Positions 57,880 through 64,000 of a stretch of DNA of 64,000 nucleotides are shown here, one piece after another. A program made the position numbers and the translations under genes. The stretch comes from Glycomyces sambucus (lineage in GTDB: Bacteria > Actinomycetota > Actinomycetes > Mycobacteriales > Micromonosporaceae), in assembly GCF_900102815.1 (NCBI RefSeq), contig NZ_FNGF01000009.1:213725-277724 (forward strand), written 5' to 3'. The notes beneath the pieces were generated by a model. The model was given only the letters and a program-made list of their open reading frames with translations. It did not search any database and was not told the origin of the DNA. Position 1 is the first letter of the stretch. Every line of letters starts with the position of its first letter.

Positions 57880-59676
57880 GTGTATCGGACACACCTCGCC
57901 GGCACGCTGAGTGCCGCTGACGTCGACCAGCAAGTCACCCTCGCCGGATGGGTGGCGCGTCGCCGCGATCACGGTGGGGTGGAGTTCGTGGACCTGCGCG
58001 ACGCCTCGGGCGTCGTCCAGGTCGTCTTCCGCGACTCGGAGGCCGCCGAACTGGCCCAGCGCCTGCGCAACGAGTTCTGCGTCTCCGTCACCGGCACCGT
58101 CGCGCGCCGCCCCGACGGCAACGAGAACCCCGACCTGCCGACCGGCGAGATCGAGATCAACGCGACCGCGCTCCAGGTCCTCTCCGAGGCCGCGCCGCTG
58201 CCGTTCCAGATCGACGACCACGTGGACGTCTCCGAGGACGTGCGACTGCGCCACCGCTACCTCGACCTGCGCCGCACCGGCCCCAGCCACGCGATCCGCC
58301 TGCGCTCCAAGGCCAACCACATCGCGCGCAACCTCCTCGCCGAGGACGGCTACGTCGAGATCGAGACCCCCACCCTCACCCGCTCGACCCCCGAGGGCGC
58401 CCGCGACTTCCTCGTGCCCGTGCGCCTCCAGCCCGGCACCTGGTACGCCCTGCCGCAGTCCCCGCAGCTGTTCAAGCAGCTCCTCATGGTCGGCGGCTTC
58501 GAGAAGTACTTCCAGATCGCGCGCTGCTACCGCGACGAGGACTTCCGCGCCGACCGCCAGCCCGAGTTCACCCAGCTCGACATCGAGGCGTCCTTCGTCG
58601 ACCAGGACGACATCATCGACCTCGGCGAGCGCATCGTCGCCGCCCTCTGGTCCGAGCTCGCCGGCCACGAGGTCCCGCTGCCGATCCCGCGCCTCCAGTG
58701 GCACGACGCCATGGACCGCTACGGCTCCGACAAGCCCGACCTGCGCTTCGGCCAGGAGCTCGTCGAACTCACCGACTACCTGCGCGGCACCGAGTTCCGC
58801 GTCTTCGCCGGCGCCATCGAGGCCGGCGGCTACGTCGGCGCGGTCGTCATGCCCGGCGGCGCCGGCCAGACCCGCAAGGAGCTCGACGGCTGGCAGGACT
58901 GGGCCAAGGCCCGCGGCGCCAAGGGCCTCGCCTACATCACCTTCAACGCCGAGACCGGCGAACCGAAGGGCCCCGTCGCCAAGAACCTCTCCGAAGACCA
59001 CCTCGCCGGGCTCGCCGACGCCGTCGGCGCCAAGGCCGGCGACGCCGTGTTCTTCGCCGCCGGCACCGACCGCCGCGGGGCCCAGGAGCTCCTCGGCGCC
59101 GCCCGCCTCGAAGTCGGTCGGCGCACCGGCCTCATCGACCCCGAGGCGTGGGCGTTCTGCTGGGTCGTCGACGCCCCCATGTTCGAGCCCACCGACGACG
59201 GCGGCTGGACCGCGATCCACCACCCCTTCACCTCGCCCAACCCCGAGTGGGTCGACAAGTTCGAGACCGACCCGGCGAACGCGCTCACCTACGCGTACGA
59301 CATCGTCCTCAACGGCAACGAGCTCGGCGGCGGGTCCATCCGTATCCACGACGCCAAGGTCCAGAGCCGCGTCTTCGACGTGCTCGGCCTCACCCACGAG
59401 GACGCCCAGGAGAAGTTCGGCTTCCTCCTCGACGGCCTCAAGTACGGCGCCCCGCCCCACGGCGGCATCGCCCTCGGCTGGGACCGCGTCTGCATGCTCC
59501 TGTCCGGGACCGACTCGATCCGCGACGTCATCGCGTTCCCGAAGGCCGGCGGCGGCGTCGACCCGCTGACCTCGGCCCCGACGCCGATCACGCCCGAGCA
59601 GCGCGCCGAGGCCGGCATCGACTACGTTCCGGAGCCGGAAGAGGAGGAAGCGGGTACCGACCCCGTTGCCTCTTAG
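57880..59676 (+). CDS. aspS: Aspartyl-tRNA synthetase
   Basis: Class II synthetase of 598 aa, bacterial type. GTG 57880 ([15 protein letters not shown]) matches the family start, with GGGAG upstream. The OB-fold anticodon domain (about 1-105) is followed by the catalytic core with motif 1 region [19 protein letters not shown], motif 2 [22 protein letters not shown], the GAD insertion domain (about 290-425), and motif 3 [14 protein letters not shown]. It may be discriminating or not. The 248-base gap before it holds TATACGAT (57759-57766), a possible -10 region, but no gene. Confidence 0.97.
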   Translation: MYRTHLAGTLSAADVDQQVTLAGWVARRRDHGGVEFVDLRDASGVVQVVFRDSEAAELAQRLRNEFCVSVTGTVARRPDGNENPDLPTGEIEINATALQVLSEAAPLPFQIDDHVDVSEDVRLRHRYLDLRRTGPSHAIRLRSKANHIARNLLAEDGYVEIETPTLTRSTPEGARDFLVPVRLQPGTWYALPQSPQLFKQLLMVGGFEKYFQIARCYRDEDFRADRQPEFTQLDIEASFVDQDDIIDLGERIVAALWSELAGHEVPLPIPRLQWHDAMDRYGSDKPDLRFGQELVELTDYLRGTEFRVFAGAIEAGGYVGAVVMPGGAGQTRKELDGWQDWAKARGAKGLAYITFNAETGEPKGPVAKNLSEDHLAGLADAVGAKAGDAVFFAAGTDRRGAQELLGAARLEVGRRTGLIDPEAWAFCWVVDAPMFEPTDDGGWTAIHHPFTSPNPEWVDKFETDPANALTYAYDIVLNGNELGGGSIRIHDAKVQSRVFDVLGLTHEDAQEKFGFLLDGLKYGAPPHGGIALGWDRVCMLLSGTDSIRDVIAFPKAGGGVDPLTSAPTPITPEQRAEAGIDYVPEPEEEEAGTDPVAS

Positions 59677-59695
59677 CCCTACGATGTCGTAGTGC

Positions 59696-59722
59696 GCGGC
59701 CCGAGCCGACGGCTCGGGCCGC
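59696..59722 (+). terminator. Terminator of aspS
   Basis: Perfect 12-bp arms (59696-59707 and 59711-59722) with a GAC loop, 19 bases past the stop. Confidence 0.75.
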
Positions 59723-59856
59723 ACTCGTTCCCGGCGTGCCGGGCCGCCCCTCAGCGTCATCCGATTTGGCAGGAGTCCTTGAGAAGTGGCCGCGGCCCGG
59801 TGACGGCTGATATATGTAACATCCGGCCGATGCAGGAGTAAGAGGAGCGGTTCGAC

Positions 59857-61218
59857 GTGCAGAGCGGGACCTCGGTGGCGGGGCGCTACCGATTGGACGA
59901 ACGGCTGGCCGCGGGCGGCATGGGGGAGGTCTGGAAGGGCACCGACACCCGGCTCGGACGCACCGTGGCCATCAAGATCTTGCACGCCGGACTCTCCAAC
60001 AGCGACAAGTTCCGCGCCCGCTTCCAGCTCGAGGCCCGCGCCGTCGCCGCCCTCCAGTCGCCCGGCATCGTCGCCCTCTACGACTACGGCGAGGAGACCA
60101 CCGACGAGGACGGCCTGGTCTCCTACCTGGTCATGGAACTCGTGCGCGGCCGCTCCCTCGCCGAGATCCTCAAGGACCGCGGCACGCTCCCGCCCGCCGA
60201 GGTCATGCAGTTCGTCGCCGCCGCGGCCGACGCCCTGGAGACCGCGCACCGCCACGACATCATCCACCGCGACATCAAGCCCGCCAACCTCCTCGTCGAC
60301 GAGGAGACCGGCGCCGCCAAGATCGTCGACTTCGGCATCTCTGCCGCCCGCGGCGCCTCCGGCCTCACCGAGACCGGCACCGTCATGGGCACCCTCGCCT
60401 ACGCCTCGCCCGAGCAGCTCAACGGCGCCGAGCTGACCGGCGCCAGCGACCTCTACTCCCTCGGCATCGTCGCCTACGAGGCCCTCATGGGCCGCCCGCC
60501 GTTCGTCTCCGACACGCCCGTCGCGGTCATGAACGGCCACATGACGCAGGCCCCGCCGCCGCTCTCCCGCGACATCCCGCCCGGGGTCGCCCAGGTCGTG
60601 CTCCAGTCCCTCCAGAAGGACCCCAAGGCCCGCTACGCCTCCGCCGCCGACATGGCCCGCTCCGCCCGCGAGGGACGCGTCATCACCGGCAGCATCCCCG
60701 TCGCCGGAGGGACTCCGCCCGACGGCGACCAGACCCAGTACTTCGGCTCCGACCAGACCGCCCTCATCGGCGGCATGGCCGCGGGCGCGGGCGGCGACAC
60801 CGCCGCCCAGCCCACCAGCCAGCTCGGCCAGCCGGAGGACAAGAAGCGCACCGGCCTGTGGTTCATCGTCATCGGGGTCATCCTGGCGCTGGCCCTCATC
60901 GGCGGCCTCATCTGGTGGATCAACGCCAACAACGACGCCGGCCAGATCGAGGACGGCGACTCGCCGACCCCCTCGGCCTCGGTCAGCGAGTCCGAGGAGC
61001 CGACCTCCGAGGAACCCTCCACCGAGGACGAGACCGACGACGACTACGACCGCACCTCCGACGAGGAGACCTCGGAGCAGCCCACCTCCGAGGAGCCGAG
61101 CTCCGAGGACCCCACTTCCGAGGAGCCGACCACGGAGGAGCCCACCTCCGAGGAGCCGACCACCGAGGAACCCACCACTGAGGAGCCGACCACCGAGGCC
61201 GGCACCGACGGCGTCTGA
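59857..61218 (+). CDS. Transmembrane Ser/Thr protein kinase without PASTA domains
   Basis: 453 aa. The cytoplasmic Hanks-type kinase (about 10-270) has the Gly loop AAGGMGEVW, the ATP Lys in VAIKIL, catalytic HRDIKPANLL and VDFGIS, and the activation-loop end GTLAYASPEQL. A juxtamembrane Gln/Gly region, one helix (about 333-355) and an outside tail of EEPTSEEPT repeats follow. No PASTA or other sensor domain is present, unlike PknB. GTG 59857 has AAGAGGAG upstream. It is a single gene, and AT-rich TGATATATGTAACA (59808-59821) may be part of its promoter. Confidence 0.92.
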   Translation: MQSGTSVAGRYRLDERLAAGGMGEVWKGTDTRLGRTVAIKILHAGLSNSDKFRARFQLEARAVAALQSPGIVALYDYGEETTDEDGLVSYLVMELVRGRSLAEILKDRGTLPPAEVMQFVAAAADALETAHRHDIIHRDIKPANLLVDEETGAAKIVDFGISAARGASGLTETGTVMGTLAYASPEQLNGAELTGASDLYSLGIVAYEALMGRPPFVSDTPVAVMNGHMTQAPPPLSRDIPPGVAQVVLQSLQKDPKARYASAADMARSAREGRVITGSIPVAGGTPPDGDQTQYFGSDQTALIGGMAAGAGGDTAAQPTSQLGQPEDKKRTGLWFIVIGVILALALIGGLIWWINANNDAGQIEDGDSPTPSASVSESEEPTSEEPSTEDETDDDYDRTSDEETSEQPTSEEPSSEDPTSEEPTTEEPTSEEPTTEEPTTEEPTTEAGTDGV

Positions 61219-61224
61219 ACCGAC

Positions 61225-61261
61225 GACAGCGGCCCGCGGATGCGATCCGCGGGCCGCTGTC
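61225..61261. terminator. Bidirectional terminator between kinase and dehydrogenase genes
   Basis: Perfect 17-bp arms (61225-61241 and 61245-61261) with a 3-base loop, between convergent genes. Confidence 0.85.
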
Positions 61262-61273
61262 GCATATTCACCT

Positions 61274-62329
61274 TCAGATCGGCCGGTAGCGCACCACCTT
61301 GTCGGTGCCGTTGCCGTTCGAGGTGGTCACCCACAGGTAGCCGTCCGGTCCGAGTTCGACCGTGCGGATGCGGCCCAGCGTCGAGACGAGCTCCGCGACC
61401 GGTTCGCCCGCTTCGCCGTCCGCGACCGGGACCGTCCACAGGCGCTGGCCGCGCAGCGCCGCGACGTACGCGGTGCCGTCCACGACCTCGGCCCCCGAAG
61501 GCGACGCCTCCGCGGTGGTCCAGGTGGCGATCGGGTCGACGAACTCCGGGCCCCCGCCGGTGCCCTCGACCTCGGGCCAGCCGTAGTTGCCGCCCGCCAC
61601 ACCGAAGTTCAGCTCGTCCCAGGTGTTCTGGCCGAGTTCGGAGAAGTACATGTCACCGTCCTCGTCCCACGACAGGCCCTGCACGTTGCGGTTGCCCCAC
61701 GTGTAGACCGGCGAGCCCGCGAACGGGTTGTCCTCGGGCACACTGCCGTCCGGGTTCACGCGCAGGATCTTCCCGCCGAGGCTGTCGAGGTCCTGGGCGT
61801 TCGCGGTGTCGTTCGCGTCGCCGGTGGTGATGTACAGCTTGCCGTCCGGCCCGAACGCCAGGCGGCCGCCGTTGTGGTTGAGCGCCGAGGGGATGCCGGT
61901 GACGATCGGCTGGGGATCGAAGGTGTCGAGCGTGAACCGCATGACCCGGTTGTCCTCCTCTGTGGACAGGTACGCGTACACCCAGCCGTCCGTGGCGAAC
62001 GTGGGGGAGACGGCCAGGCCCAGGAGCCCGCGCTCGTCGAACGAGCCGGTGCCCCCGGCGACCTCCAGGGTCCCCAGGACCGCGGGGTCGGCGTCGGTGC
62101 CGATGCGCAGCACGTCGCCTGAATTGCGTTCGGCGACGAGCCCCGAGATCCCGTCGGGGAGGAACGCGAGCCCCCACGGGATCGTGAGGCCGGTGGCGAC
62201 GGTGTCGCCGTTCGCGAAGTCGAACCCCGGTGTCTGCGCCGGGTCCTCCTGCGCGGAGGCGGTCGTGGCCCCCGCGGCGAGGGCGAGCCCCGCCAGGGCC
62301 GCGCCGATGGCGGGCAGTCTGCGTCGCAT
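61274..62329 (-). CDS. Secreted PQQ-type glucose/sorbosone dehydrogenase-like protein
   Basis: 351 aa, exported by a Sec signal (about 1-26, cleavage after ASA). The rest is a six-bladed beta-propeller of the glucose/sorbosone dehydrogenase family, with FLPDGISGLVAERNSGDVLRI, ERGLLGLAVSPTF, LNHNGGRLAFGPDGKLYITTGD and ELNFGVAGGNYGWPEVEG. In soluble glucose dehydrogenases PQQ oxidises sugars, but many actinobacterial members have unknown substrates. AAGGAG precedes ATG 62329. An AT-rich stretch at 62376-62410 probably contains its promoter. Confidence 0.88.
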   Translation of the reverse strand: MRRRLPAIGAALAGLALAAGATTASAQEDPAQTPGFDFANGDTVATGLTIPWGLAFLPDGISGLVAERNSGDVLRIGTDADPAVLGTLEVAGGTGSFDERGLLGLAVSPTFATDGWVYAYLSTEEDNRVMRFTLDTFDPQPIVTGIPSALNHNGGRLAFGPDGKLYITTGDANDTANAQDLDSLGGKILRVNPDGSVPEDNPFAGSPVYTWGNRNVQGLSWDEDGDMYFSELGQNTWDELNFGVAGGNYGWPEVEGTGGGPEFVDPIATWTTAEASPSGAEVVDGTAYVAALRGQRLWTVPVADGEAGEPVAELVSTLGRIRTVELGPDGYLWVTTSNGNGTDKVVRYRPI

Positions 62330-62526
62330 GGATGCTCCTTGTCTCTCGTGGTGCCGGTACGGGAAGCGGAGAAATCATGATATAGATGTATTTCAATGGA
62401 ATTGCCATCGTAGACTCGGTTCGCCCGCTGTGTCCAGGTCTCGCCGTCGCTGTACCCCACCGCGTTGAAGGCGTCGCTTAAGCTCGGACCAGGAACGCGG
62501 AATCCCCAGACCCCAGGAGCACACCC

Positions 62527-63387
62527 ATGCGCACCCGAACCTCCGTACGCCTCGCCGGCGTCGCCGCCGTGGCCGCCTTCGGCCTCGGCCTGGCGGCCTG
62601 CGGCGACGGCGAGAACGACACCGCCGGCGGCGGCACCGGCGACGGCGGCGACAACGCCGTCGCGCTGAGCCCGCAGGAGGCCGTCGCGGCCGCCTTCCAG
62701 GGCCTCTCCGACGACTCCTACAAGATGGAGTCGACCATGACCCTCGACGGCGCCGAGTTCGTCACCATGACCACCGTCGTGGACGGCGACAACGCCCAGT
62801 CCACCGGCGACATCCTCATGAGCGCCATGGCCGGCGCCTCCGGCGAGGAGATGGAGCCCGGCCTCGCCGAGCTCTTCGGCGACATGCACACCGAGACGAT
62901 CCTGGTCGGCGAGACCGCCTACATCCAGATCACCGGCGGCATGTTCGACGGCCTCACCGAGGAGTACGGCGAGGACGTCTGGTTCACCGCCGACGTGACC
63001 GAGGGCGACATGGCCGAGGTCTACTCCCAGTTCGGCGGCATGGACCTCGCCTCCCAGACCGAGAACATGCTCGCCAGCCTGGAGAACGTGGAGGAGACCG
63101 GCGACAACACCTACACCGGCACCCTCGCCGCCGACTCCGAGGCCCTGAGCGCCTTCACCGAGGGCGCGACCGCCGCCGACACGGCCGCCCTGGAGTCCAT
63201 CGAAGTCACCGTGGCGCTGGACGACGACGGCCTGCTCGAGACCATGTCGATGACCCTCCCCGAGACCGAGGGCATGACCATGGTGATGACCAGCGAGGTC
63301 GTCGAGATCGGCGGCTCGTACGACATCACCGCCCCCGCTTCGGAGAACCTCGTCCCGTTCGAGGAGTTCATGGGCTCAGGTCTCTAG
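62527..63387 (+). CDS. Lipoprotein, LppX/LprG-like fold candidate
   Basis: 286 aa. A lipoprotein signal with lipobox LAAC (Cys25) is followed by a Gly/Asp linker and a domain of about 240 residues rich in Met, Thr, Glu and Asp (SYKMESTMTLDGAEFVTMTT, ETAYIQITGG, VTVALDDDGLLETMSMTL). The alternating pattern resembles LppX/LprAFG-type or LolA-like lipid-binding half-barrels of the actinobacterial envelope. No ribosome site is strong. It lies on the opposite strand from the dehydrogenase, with a 197-base gap. Ligand unknown. Confidence 0.8.
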   Translation: MRTRTSVRLAGVAAVAAFGLGLAACGDGENDTAGGGTGDGGDNAVALSPQEAVAAAFQGLSDDSYKMESTMTLDGAEFVTMTTVVDGDNAQSTGDILMSAMAGASGEEMEPGLAELFGDMHTETILVGETAYIQITGGMFDGLTEEYGEDVWFTADVTEGDMAEVYSQFGGMDLASQTENMLASLENVEETGDNTYTGTLAADSEALSAFTEGATAADTAALESIEVTVALDDDGLLETMSMTLPETEGMTMVMTSEVVEIGGSYDITAPASENLVPFEEFMGSGL

Positions 63388-63410
63388 TCCGCCGCTGATC
63401 CGTATGCGAC

Positions 63411-63440
63411 AGGCCGCCGCACCGACCGGTGCGGCGGCCT
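63411..63440 (+). terminator. Terminator of the lipoprotein gene
   Basis: Perfect 13-bp arms (63411-63423 and 63428-63440) with a 4-base loop, 23 bases past the stop. Confidence 0.8.
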
Positions 63441-63515
63441 TCGGTGTGCGCGGGCCCGGCGGCGTCCCCTCGCTTCTGCGTCCGGCTCCGGCGGATGCCT
63501 TACGCTGAAGGCGAG

Positions 63516-64000
63516 ATGGACGCACCTGGCCTGTTCGAAATCGCCCAGCCGCCCGATCCGCAGCACGCGCGCGGGAGCGGCATCCTCGGCACCGGCGCGG
63601 CCACCGGCGACGAGCCGCTGGCCGTGCGCATGCGCCCCCGCACCCTCGACGAGCTCGTGGGGCAGGACCACCTCCTCGGCGCCGGCTCCCCGCTGCGCCA
63701 GGTCGTGGAGGGCCGCCAGCCGCTCTCGGTGATCCTGTGGGGCCCGCCCGGGTCCGGCAAGACCACCATCGCGCACCTCGTCGCCCAGTCCGGCGACCGG
63801 CGATTCCGCGCCATGTCGGCCCTGAACTCCGGCGTCAAGGACGTGCGCGCCGCGATCGACGAGGCCCGCCGCGTGCGCCGCACCGGCGGCCCGCAGACGA
63901 TCCTGTTCATCGACGAGGTCCACCGCTTCACCAAGACCCAGCAGGACTCCCTGCTCGGCGCCGTCGAGGACCGCACCATCACGCTCCTGGCCGCCACCAC
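63516..64000 (+). CDS. rarA: RarA/MgsA replication-associated AAA+ ATPase, N-terminal part
   Basis: The first 161 codons are present and the gene runs off the window. ATG 63516 starts [14 protein letters not shown]. RarA motifs are [16 protein letters not shown], Walker [10 protein letters not shown] and Walker [11 protein letters not shown], followed by sensor 1 at TLLAATT. RarA (WHIP/Mgs1 family) acts at stalled replication forks. The gene is close to aspS in many actinobacteria. Confidence 0.95.
   Translation, partial: MDAPGLFEIAQPPDPQHARGSGILGTGAATGDEPLAVRMRPRTLDELVGQDHLLGAGSPLRQVVEGRQPLSVILWGPPGSGKTTIAHLVAQSGDRRFRAMSALNSGVKDVRAAIDEARRVRRTGGPQTILFIDEVHRFTKTQQDSLLGAVEDRTITLLAAT

Noticed and set aside
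61030..61205. Tandem-repeat DNA at the end of the kinase gene
   Set aside because: Explained by the EEPTSEEPT stalk coding repeats, not a separate element.

Overview
The window is chromosomal DNA from a very GC-rich actinobacterium. Third codon positions are almost all G or C, GTG and TTG starts are common, and several gene orders are typical of actinobacteria: DUF3046-recA-recX, a polyprenyl synthase divergent from metF, and aspS close to rarA. The family make-up would suit a Glycomyces-like or other filamentous, plant-polymer-degrading genus, but the genus is only a guess. I see no rRNA, tRNA, CRISPR array, insertion sequence, integrase or prophage. Both ends cut through genes: leuS lacks its 5' part and rarA its 3' part.

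Positions 1-27 kb are mainly a hemicellulose-use region. A secreted GH10 xylanase with a CBM2 module (2488-3924) is followed by dps. Next comes an operon of GH31 alpha-xylosidase, xylulokinase and xylose isomerase (4715-9591). A sugar ABC importer (binding lipoprotein and two permeases, 17024-20701, minus strand) lies back to back with a ROK/XylR-type repressor (20994-22241). Near-identical 25-bp xylO-like operators sit before the xyl operon and before the importer. A multidomain GH3 enzyme with a CBM6 and its overlapping LacI regulator (22527-26347) follow two perfect 14-bp palindromes. Set among these are a PAT-like acetyltransferase, an Imm1-like protein, a SARP/STAND regulator, a Drr-type ABC exporter and a beta-lactamase-fold protein.

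Positions 26.5-44 kb hold an M23 peptidase, an ABC-F protein, a small HTH protein, a fused ABC exporter, cspA, three tandem double-GNAT paralogues, a cold-shock-type DEAD-box helicase with a long Gly/Arg tail, a membrane Hsp70-like protein, DoxX, an M48-like protein lacking HExxH, and an AcnR-like TetR regulator.

Positions 44-64 kb are mostly core genes: DUF3046-recA-recX with a RecA-NDp (PafBC-type) promoter, serA, leuB, ilvE, a PrsW-type protease pair, a polyprenyl synthase, metF, a TPR protein, aspS, a Ser/Thr kinase, a sugar-dehydrogenase-like protein, a lipoprotein and rarA. A SAV_6107-type HEPN gene here carries a perfect mycobacterial-type LexA box just upstream.

The most interesting signals are the paired XylR operators that tie two distant operons together, the LexA-boxed HEPN gene, the triplicated double-GNAT array with short tandem repeats (a related repeat occurs 21 kb away), and the protease-dead M48 protein next to an AcnR-like regulator. 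I found no wholly unknown multi-gene system.
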